NCBI GenBank assembly: GCA_018268675.1
Contig: JAFDWB010000009.1
Location: forward strand, 124,001 to 188,000
Direction of reading: 5' to 3'
DNA: 64,000 nucleotides
Origin: Actinomycetota bacterium
Lineage (GTDB): Bacteria; Actinomycetota; Thermoleophilia; Solirubrobacterales; 70-9
The notes beneath the pieces are model-generated. The model was not told the DNA's origin and did not search any database. It was given only the letters and a program-made list of their open reading frames with translations. Below are positions 15,794 through 22,787 of this stretch, in pieces; position 1 is the first letter of the stretch; the number at the start of each line of letters is the position of its first letter. Position numbers and translations under genes: made by a program.

Positions 15794-18682
15794 GTGGCCA
15801 GCTCGCACCGCTTTCGTATCCGCACGCCCCGCGCCAATCGCTCCCGCGCCACTGTGAGGCGCAGGCGCCTGGCCGCGCTCGGCGCCTTCGCCCTCGCGTT
15901 CCTCGCGGTCGTCGGCGTGGCCTCCGCCGCGCTCGGCGGCTTCAACCCGTTCGGTTCCGACGAAGTCGGACAGATCGTGAACGGCGCGGTGCTGCTGCCG
16001 ACGAACCAGTGGATCTCCCCGATCGGGCAGCGGATCGAAGACAAGAACGGGCGGCTCCAGTCGAGTGCGATCAGCCCCGACGGCAACTACATGGCGGCGC
16101 TCACCTGGCACGAGTTCACCGGCTACCTCAGCATCATCGACCTGAAGACCGGGAAGATCGTGCAGGAAGAAGGGAACGAATATCCGAACGGGACGCTCGA
16201 TCCGGCGGCGGGCGAACCGGGCGAAGAGGTGGCCGCGGACGGGCCGTTCTACTCCCCGGACGGGAAGACGCTGTGGGTGCCGCAGACCGGCGACATCGCG
16301 AAGTTCACCGTGAACCCGGCGACCGGGATGGTGTCGAACAAAGAAATCATCACGATGCCGAAAGCGGCGAACACCCACGCGCCCGAATACAACACCGAAC
16401 CCGTGCACCCGGGCGAAGCGATGCCCTCCGGGATGGCGTTCTCCGCCGACGGCAGCAAGGTTTACGTCGCGCTCAACGGCTCCAACGCCCTTGCCGTCAT
16501 CAACACCGCCACCAACCAGATCGAAAAGGAAATCCCGGTTGGCAACGCGCCGCGCCAGGTGGTGGTCGACGGCGAAACCGCCTACGTCTCCAACGAGGGC
16601 GGCCGCCCCGCGCAGCCCGGCGAAACCACGAACTACACCGACGGGACCGCGGTCGTCTCCAACCCGGTCACCGGCGCCGCCTCCACCGGCACCGTCTCCG
16701 TGGTCAACCTCGGCAGCGGCAAGACCGAAGAAGAAATCCCGGTCGGGCTGCAGCCGACGGCGCTCTACCAGGACGGTCCGGCGCTTTTCGTCGCCAACTC
16801 CAACGACGACAGCCTCTCGGTGATCGACACGCGCCAGAACAAGGTGGTGCAGACGGTGAGCACCAACCCGCTGCCGGGCGCCAAGGTCGGCAGCTACGCC
16901 AACGCGATCTCGATGCCGAGCCCGAACCAGCTCCTGGTCAGCATCGGCCGCGACAACGCGGTCGCCGTCTACTCCTACAAGGGCCTGACCCACGGGCACG
17001 GGCGCGGTCACGGCAACCACCACGAACAGCCGGTGAAGGACCCGCTCTCCCTCGAAGGCCTGCTGCCCACCGACTGGTACCCGGTCGACGTCCAGCCCGA
17101 CCCGGCGCTCGGCAAGATCGTCGTCACCAACGCCCGCGGGATCGGCGACCGCGGCCCGCAGGCGAAGATCTGCAAGGGCCCGGAAACCTCGCCGGCGACC
17201 GAATGCGCCACCGGCTTCAACACCTACGACGAGACCGGCAGCGTGACGATGTTCAAGATGCCGTCCCACGGCGAACTGGTGCAGGGCACCAAGACGGTCT
17301 TCACCAACAACGACTGGAACAACGTGCCGGCGATCAACAACGGCGCCGGCGACACGGTGCCGAACGTGATCCCGCCGCACATCGGCGGCTCCTCGCCGAT
17401 CAAGCACGTCTTCGTCATCGTGAAAGAGAACCGCACCTACGACCAGGTGCTCGGCGATCTCGGCAAGGGCAACGGCGACCCGGAACTGGCGCAGTTCGGC
17501 GCCAAGGTGACGCCGAACCTGCACGCGCTGGCGAACCGCTTCGGCGTCCTCGACAACTTCTACAACGAGGGGACGCTGTCGGCCGACGGCCACAACTGGA
17601 TCGTCCAGGCCGAGGCCAACGACTACATCGAAAAGGAGTTCGGCGCCTTCTACCGCTCCTACCCGGCCGAAGGCGACGACGCGCTCGCCTACCAGCGCGA
17701 CGGCTTCCTCTGGAACGCCGCCGAGAAGGCGGGCCTGAGCGTGAAAGTGTTCGGTGAGTACAACTACTTCATCACCGGGCCCGGCAACGGCGGGACCTGG
17801 AAAGAATGGTACGAAGACTCCCAGATTCTCGAAGGCAAGCAGCAGGGCCCGCTGCCGATCCCGACCACCCAGTACAAAACGACCTCCGACATCCCCTCGC
17901 TGAACGCGATCACCGATCACGCGTACCCACGGTTCGACCTCGAAATCCCCGATCAGTACCGGTACGACATCTGGAAGGAAGAATTCGAACGGGAGGAAGC
18001 GTCGAGCTCGGTCCCGAGCCTGACCCTGATCTGGCTCCCTGACGACCACACCGGCGGCAAGCCGAAGCCGGTCGCCCAGGTTGCCGACAACGACCTGGCC
18101 TTGGGCAAGATCATCGAAACGATCTCCCACAGCAAGGTGTGGAAGGAATCGGCGATCTTCGGGGTCGAGGACGACACCCAGAACGGGGTCGACCACGTCG
18201 ACGGCCACCGCGGGCCGGCGTTCGTGATCAGCCCCTACTCGAAGGGCGGCGTCGACCACGAATACGCCTCGCAGCCAAACATGGTCCGCACGGTCGAGCA
18301 GATCCTCGGGATCCAGCCGATGAACCAGATGGACTACGCGGCGCAGCCGATGTACGGGGCGTTCACCGAAAGCCCCAACTTCGCCCCCTACACCGCGGCC
18401 CCCAACCAGATCCCCCTGACCCTCGGCGTCCCCGGCTACCCCGCCCAGGGCACGGTCCCGAGCTCGATGCGGAAGGTCTACCACGCCTGGCAGTCCTGGA
18501 AGAGCCACCAGCCCTTCGCCGGCCTCGACGGCCGCCCCGACACCGCCAAGCCGGTCCTCCTCGACCGCTACGACTGGTACTCCGCCCACAACTGGAAGCG
18601 CGCCTACCCCGGCGACCCGAAGATCTACCGCCCCGAAGAAGTCCCCGGCCACGGTCTCCCGGCGGCCCTGCAGGGCAACTGA
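15794..18682 (+). CDS. Exported beta-propeller phosphoesterase (phospholipase C/acid phosphatase family)
   Basis: 962 residues; GTG start chosen from the GAGGAGG ribosome binding site about 8 bases upstream. A basic N-terminus and one hydrophobic segment (about residues 29-47) target it for export, perhaps Tat-like (two Arg-rich clusters). Residues about 80-450 carry YVTN-type propeller repeats (for example ALAVINTATNQIEKEIPVG). A His/Gly-rich loop follows (HGHGRGHGNHHEQ near 400). From about 535 the phosphoesterase domain begins with KHVFVIVKENRTYDQVLG and LDNFYNEGTLSADGHNW, the metal-binding region of the PF04185-type family. It probably releases phosphate from extracellular esters. The C-terminus ends VPGHGLPAALQGN. 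Glutamate codons are mixed but rich in GAA. Confidence 0.87.
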   Translation: MASSHRFRIRTPRANRSRATVRRRRLAALGAFALAFLAVVGVASAALGGFNPFGSDEVGQIVNGAVLLPTNQWISPIGQRIEDKNGRLQSSAISPDGNYMAALTWHEFTGYLSIIDLKTGKIVQEEGNEYPNGTLDPAAGEPGEEVAADGPFYSPDGKTLWVPQTGDIAKFTVNPATGMVSNKEIITMPKAANTHAPEYNTEPVHPGEAMPSGMAFSADGSKVYVALNGSNALAVINTATNQIEKEIPVGNAPRQVVVDGETAYVSNEGGRPAQPGETTNYTDGTAVVSNPVTGAASTGTVSVVNLGSGKTEEEIPVGLQPTALYQDGPALFVANSNDDSLSVIDTRQNKVVQTVSTNPLPGAKVGSYANAISMPSPNQLLVSIGRDNAVAVYSYKGLTHGHGRGHGNHHEQPVKDPLSLEGLLPTDWYPVDVQPDPALGKIVVTNARGIGDRGPQAKICKGPETSPATECATGFNTYDETGSVTMFKMPSHGELVQGTKTVFTNNDWNNVPAINNGAGDTVPNVIPPHIGGSSPIKHVFVIVKENRTYDQVLGDLGKGNGDPELAQFGAKVTPNLHALANRFGVLDNFYNEGTLSADGHNWIVQAEANDYIEKEFGAFYRSYPAEGDDALAYQRDGFLWNAAEKAGLSVKVFGEYNYFITGPGNGGTWKEWYEDSQILEGKQQGPLPIPTTQYKTTSDIPSLNAITDHAYPRFDLEIPDQYRYDIWKEEFEREEASSSVPSLTLIWLPDDHTGGKPKPVAQVADNDLALGKIIETISHSKVWKESAIFGVEDDTQNGVDHVDGHRGPAFVISPYSKGGVDHEYASQPNMVRTVEQILGIQPMNQMDYAAQPMYGAFTESPNFAPYTAAPNQIPLTLGVPGYPAQGTVPSSMRKVYHAWQSWKSHQPFAGLDGRPDTAKPVLLDRYDWYSAHNWKRAYPGDPKIYRPEEVPGHGLPAALQGN

Positions 18683-18765
18683 CGTAGCCGCCCGCCCTCA
18701 TCGGGGGAAGCCGGCGATCGTGCGGGCGCGCCGGCGTGGTGAAGCTGACGCCCGAGGAAGGGACG

Positions 18766-18815
18766 CGGCCCTCCCGCCACGGCCCGGGCCGGCTGTGGCC
18801 GTGGCGAGAGGGCCG
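18766..18815. repeat. 50-bp palindrome after the phosphoesterase gene
   Basis: Arms CGGCCCTCcCGCCACGGCC and GGCCGTGGCGaGAGGGCCG pair at 18 of 19 positions around a 12-base loop. It lies 83 bases past the stop, in the convergent gap before the sulfotransferase gene. It has no T run on either strand, so if it ends transcription it does so in the actinobacterial no-U-tail manner. Confidence 0.7.
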
Positions 18816-18846
18816 GGTATGAAAGGCGTCGAGGATCCGTCCGTCC

Positions 18847-18927
18847 TCCCCATGCCTTCCCATCGGTCAGGACCTTGCTGTGGAGAGAAACTCTCTCTAT
18901 GCGCCACTAAAGCTCCACAGGCGCCCC
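18847..18927 (-). repeat. 81-bp dispersed repeat, copy 2 (inverted relative to 12488-12568)
   Basis: Read on the minus strand it matches copy 1 with three substitutions, including both arms of the CTGTGGAG/CTCCACAG stem. It sits in the convergent gap between the phosphoesterase and sulfotransferase genes (18683-19078), where no protein gene is visible. Confidence 0.85.
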
Positions 18928-19078
18928 GCAGCCGCCTCCCGAGGCCTCCTTTCCGCACGAGACCGTCACGGAAGTCCGACTTCGCGCCGTCCCCGTGTCC
19001 TCTTCCCCACGCACCCCTCACGTCCCCGTGACGCAACTCGGACGGGCGCAAGCGCACGGACCGCCACCCGTCCACCCC

Positions 19079-20020
19079 CTAACCCCGCCGCCCCGAGCCT
19101 TGTGGCGCGTAGCGGCGCAGGCCGGGGGCGGTCAGGGCGCCGACCAGGAGGCGGCCGGGGGTGGGCATGGCGTGGCGCCACTCCTCGTCGGGGGCGATCT
19201 CGATCTCGCCGGTGCGGAAACGGTTGGGGTTGCCGGCGGCGGTGTGGTCGGCCTCGAGGTGGACCGTGCGGGAGGGGGTGACCGGGTTGGGGCGGTCGGG
19301 CTCGTCGAGGAAGGTGAGGACGTCGTCGACGGCCGCGCCGGGGTCGGCGGTGAAGTCGCCGTAGTGGAGGGTGGAGTAGCGGGCGCCGGTAGGTGAGTGG
19401 AGGCGGGTGAGGGCGTTGATCGCCGACCACTCGGCGCTGGTGCGCAGGAGGGAGTAGCGGTCCATGTGCTCGCCGTTGCCCGGGTTGAACTTGCGGCGCT
19501 GCCAGGACCAGGCGACCGCGCGGCTGTCGCGCACGAGGTGGAGCACGTGGAGGTCGACGCCGTCGAGGCCGCGCAGGGCGTAGCCGTGGGAGACGTCCTT
19601 GGAGGAGTCGATCAGGACCGCGGCGCCCGACTCGGCGGCGATCGCCGCGTAGAGGTGGCACAGGACGCGCCGGTAGCGGTCGACGTCGCGCCGCCGCCGC
19701 GGCCCGCCCATCCGCCAGCCGAGCAGCGGCAGCCGCCACCAGCGGTCGACGCGGTCCTTCAGCGCCGCGATCTCGGCCACCTCGCGCGGGTCGAGCTCGC
19801 CGAACTCCCGGCGCGTCACGGCGCGCCAGAAGTCGCACTCGAGGAACTGCTCGCCGCAACCGCAGCGCCGGTTCTCGAGGAAGCCCTCCTGGAAGACGTG
19901 GCGCAGCTCGCCGACCGAGAGGAAGCCCGGGATCTGGCCCAGCACGCGATCGAGCAGGGTGCTCCCGCTGCGCCCGTAGCCGCCGATGAAGAGCACCTTC
20001 AGGGGCCGGTCGTTCAGCAC
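19079..20020 (-). CDS. PAPS-dependent sulfotransferase
   Basis: 313 residues, GTG start overlapping the GH8 stop. The 5'-phosphosulfate loop LFIGGYGRSGSTLLDRVLG spans residues 10-28 and the 3'-phosphate motif is HLVRDSRAVAWSW near 170. A cysteine pair near 52-54 (RRCGCGEQ) is common in actinobacterial members. It is the last gene of the polysaccharide operon and is the likely step adding sulfate to the exported polymer or a lipid-linked intermediate. The fold is clear; the acceptor is inferred from context. Confidence 0.87.
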   Translation of the reverse strand: MLNDRPLKVLFIGGYGRSGSTLLDRVLGQIPGFLSVGELRHVFQEGFLENRRCGCGEQFLECDFWRAVTRREFGELDPREVAEIAALKDRVDRWWRLPLLGWRMGGPRRRRDVDRYRRVLCHLYAAIAAESGAAVLIDSSKDVSHGYALRGLDGVDLHVLHLVRDSRAVAWSWQRRKFNPGNGEHMDRYSLLRTSAEWSAINALTRLHSPTGARYSTLHYGDFTADPGAAVDDVLTFLDEPDRPNPVTPSRTVHLEADHTAAGNPNRFRTGEIEIAPDEEWRHAMPTPGRLLVGALTAPGLRRYAPQGSGRRG

Positions 20021-21144
20021 GCGAGGCCGCCTTTAGGTTCGAGGGCGGCGCGGGCGAGAGCCACCAGCGCGCCGCCGTAATAGGTGGGGTCGGATTCGAC
20101 CGCGGCTCCCGCGCGCGCCAGCCATTCCTGGCTCGCCGCCGGTTCCCCGGCCGCCGCGCTCGCCGCCGCCGCGGCGACCATGATCGGCGCCCCGGGCGGC
20201 CCGCCGTGCGGTTCCCCGCCCAGCGAGTAGGTCGCCGCGGGAGCCCGGCGGAGCGCGCGCCCGAGGAACGGCGCGGCGCGCGCGGCGACGCCCCGGTCGC
20301 CGGCGACGCAGCTCGCCGCCTCCCAGAGCGGTACCCGCACCGCGTCGTAGCCGAAGAGCGCTTCGCCGCCCTTGCCCGGCGGCGGGGTCGGCCGCGCGGT
20401 GCCGTCGGATTCGACCACCGCCCAGTCCGGCGGCAGTCCGGTCGGGCGGCTGGTCAGCTGGGCGAGGACTTCGCGGCTCGTTTCCGCCAGCTGCGCCCAG
20501 CGCGGGTCGCCCGACGCCCGCCCCAGCGCTTCGACCGCGGCGGGGGCGAAGTAGCTCGGGTCGACGATCGCCGGGAAGGTCGTCGCCCAGTCCCCGGCGA
20601 CGAGCAGCGAGCGGCCGTCGAGCGAGACCGTCTCGTGTTCGAGGATCGCGTGGGCGAGCGCCAGCCCTTCGGCGCGGTAGCGGGCCGAGCCGAAGCGCCG
20701 CGAGGCGACCAGCAGCGCCCAGGCCGCGTCGAGGTCGGCGTCGGCCGCCGACTGGGTCGCCACCACCTGCCCGTTTTCCCAGTGCCAGGCGAGCAGCCCG
20801 TTCGGCTGGCGGAGGTTTTCCCGCGCCCAGCCCCAGACGCTCGCGAACCGTTCGGATTCGCCGTTGGCGGCGGCGATCAGCATCCCGTAGGCCTGCCCCT
20901 CGCTGACCGTGTCGCCGCCCTGGTCGACCCGGCTGACCCGGCCGCCGGGCTGCACGTACTCGCTGCCGAAGGCGCTCGCCGCGGCGCCGGCGGTCGCCTC
21001 CCGTCCCCCGGTCGCGCCGCCGCTGTGCACGAGCACGACGAAGGCGACGACCGCGGCGGCGAGCGTCAGCAGCGCCCCGGCGAGCAGCACGTCGCGCGAG
21101 TCGACCGGGACCCCCCGCGGCGCGTGCCGCGGCACCGCCCTCAC
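20014..21144 (-). CDS. Glycoside hydrolase family 8 (endo-glucanase, BcsZ-like), membrane-anchored
   Basis: 376 residues from GTG 21144, which overlaps the synthase stop (GTGA) and follows a GGGGGAG ribosome binding site; an ATG at 21180 lies inside a palindrome and is less likely. One hydrophobic signal-anchor (about residues 18-38), then the GH8 catalytic features: general acid Glu in VSEGQAYGM and Asp in ADADLDAAWALL, with an Asp/Tyr-rich groove (VAGDWATTFPAIVDPSYF). Bacterial cellulose operons carry such a glucanase next to bcsA to trim or sort nascent glucan. Most glutamates are GAA, unlike the neighbouring synthase. Confidence 0.83.
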   Translation of the reverse strand: MRAVPRHAPRGVPVDSRDVLLAGALLTLAAAVVAFVVLVHSGGATGGREATAGAAASAFGSEYVQPGGRVSRVDQGGDTVSEGQAYGMLIAAANGESERFASVWGWARENLRQPNGLLAWHWENGQVVATQSAADADLDAAWALLVASRRFGSARYRAEGLALAHAILEHETVSLDGRSLLVAGDWATTFPAIVDPSYFAPAAVEALGRASGDPRWAQLAETSREVLAQLTSRPTGLPPDWAVVESDGTARPTPPPGKGGEALFGYDAVRVPLWEAASCVAGDRGVAARAAPFLGRALRRAPAATYSLGGEPHGGPPGAPIMVAAAAASAAAGEPAASQEWLARAGAAVESDPTYYGGALVALARAALEPKGGLAC

Positions 21145-22787
21145 CGCGACTCCCCCTGAGCTTCCGAGCTTTCCCGCCACATATGGCGGTTAAGCTCGGA
21201 AGCACGACCGGAGGGCGTCGCGGGGACGGGCTCGGGCTGGGCCTCGGCGCGCGTCTCCCCCGCCGCCGGCTCCGCTTCCTGGCCCCCGTCCCGCATCAGC
21301 GCCCAGCGCGCGCCGCTCACCAGCACGGTGATGTGGAGGAGGGCGAAGGCGATGTTGTTGAGCGTGCTCGGGGAGCGCTGATGGAGGAAGCCCCAGAGCG
21401 AGCCGACGGCGAGGGCCGCGATCGCCACCAGCGTCGGCGCCACCGCGAGCGGCTGCCGATGTCCCGCCCCCTCCTTCGGGGTGACGACGAAGCGTCCGGC
21501 CCGCCGCGTGAGCGCCGCCAGCGAGGCGAGGATCTGCACCCAGAACGTCGCCGCCGCGAGCGCGAACCCGGCGAACGTGTAGGCGCCCCGCCCCGCCACC
21601 ACGACCATCGCCAGCGCGGTGCAGAAGTACGGCGCGAAGTGGAGGACGAACTGGTCCGCCGACGCCGCCGCGATCGGCTGCGCCCCGGTGAAGATCCGGA
21701 TCAGCGGGAACGACATGTAGGCGAGCAGCGTCCAGCCGGAGAGGAAGTACCCCGAGGACAGCAGGTAGTGGACCCGCTTGCGCAGCGGCAGCCGCGCCCG
21801 CACCACCCGTCCGATCGCCCCCAGGCACCCGCGCGCCCAGCGCCGCTGCTGGCCGATGTAGGAGGCCATGTCCTCCGGCCCGAGCCCCACCGCCAGCACC
21901 TCCGGCAGGTAGCGCGTCTCCCAGCCGCGTTCGTGCATCTCCACCGAGAGCACGAAGTCCTCGGTGATCGAGTCGGTCGGGAAGCCGCCCACCGACTCCA
22001 GCGCGGTGCGCCGGAAGAGCACGTTGGTGCCGCAGCAGAACATCGCCTGGTCGGCGTCCTTGCCGCGCGAGATCGCGCCGAAGAAGAGCGCCTGCTGCGC
22101 CCAGGCCGCCGCCGCGATCCCGCCCCGCCGCGAGTTCGCGTAGTACTGCGGGGTCTGCACGAAGGCGATCTGCTCGTCGACCATCGGCTCCAGCGTGCGC
22201 TCGAGGAAGTCGGGCCGCGGCACGTGGTCGCAGTCGAGCACGGCGACGAACGGCGAACCGGTCGAGAGCAGCGCCGAGTTGATGTTCCCGGCCTTCGCCC
22301 CCTCGCTCTCCTCGCGCGCCACGTAGCGCGCCCCGAGCCGCGCCGCCATCGCCTCGACCTGCGGCCGGCAGCCGTCGTCGAGCACGCTGACCACGAGCTC
22401 CGCGCCGCGCATCGCGAGCGCCGCCCGCACCGTCGGTTCGAGCACCGCGAGCGACTCGTCGTAGGTGGGGATGAGGACGTCGACCAGCGGCGGGGTCAGG
22501 GCGCGCGCCGCCCCGGGTCGCGCCGCCGGCCGGCGGTCCCGCCGCGTCACCGTCCACCAGAACCCGGTCGCCTGCGCCAGGTTGAAGAGTTCCGCCGCGA
22601 CCAGGATGCCGAACAGCAGCGGCACCCCGACCCGCGCCGGCTGCAGGAGCCAGCCGAAATACCAGAGCGAGAGCGGGACCATCAGGATCACGAGCAGCCG
22701 CAGCCGCCGCGGCGGGGCCGGCTCGGGGCTCCAGTCGGGCGGCAGCAGGCGGGGATCGGCGGCCATCGGGCGGGGGTCGGCGCTCAT
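21141..22787 (-). CDS. Cellulose-synthase-like processive glycosyltransferase (GT2, BcsA type)
   Basis: 548 residues from the ATGA at 22787. Two N-terminal membrane segments (residues 30-75), the GT-A domain, then about five more. Processive GT2 motifs are complete: IPTYDES near 108, DDGCRP, VLDCDHV (DxD) near 186, ITEDF near 275 and QQRRWARG near 310. There is no PilZ domain, so c-di-GMP control is not seen. The very C-terminus is written by a 44-bp palindrome (ASELNRHMWRESSEA). Linked to GH8 it probably makes a beta-glucan-type backbone; cellulose itself is not proven. Confidence 0.9.
   Translation of the reverse strand: MSADPRPMAADPRLLPPDWSPEPAPPRRLRLLVILMVPLSLWYFGWLLQPARVGVPLLFGILVAAELFNLAQATGFWWTVTRRDRRPAARPGAARALTPPLVDVLIPTYDESLAVLEPTVRAALAMRGAELVVSVLDDGCRPQVEAMAARLGARYVAREESEGAKAGNINSALLSTGSPFVAVLDCDHVPRPDFLERTLEPMVDEQIAFVQTPQYYANSRRGGIAAAAWAQQALFFGAISRGKDADQAMFCCGTNVLFRRTALESVGGFPTDSITEDFVLSVEMHERGWETRYLPEVLAVGLGPEDMASYIGQQRRWARGCLGAIGRVVRARLPLRKRVHYLLSSGYFLSGWTLLAYMSFPLIRIFTGAQPIAAASADQFVLHFAPYFCTALAMVVVAGRGAYTFAGFALAAATFWVQILASLAALTRRAGRFVVTPKEGAGHRQPLAVAPTLVAIAALAVGSLWGFLHQRSPSTLNNIAFALLHITVLVSGARWALMRDGGQEAEPAAGETRAEAQPEPVPATPSGRASELNRHMWRESSEAQGESR
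21160..21203. repeat. 44-bp palindrome at the synthase/GH8 gene junction
   Basis: Arms GCTTCCGAGCTT and AAGCTCGGAAGC (12 of 12) enclose a second stem CCGCCA/TGGCGG and a CATA loop. It encodes the last residues of the synthase (ASELNRHMWRESSEA) and begins exactly on a codon boundary. It lies just before the GH8 start and could control its translation. Confidence 0.8.
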
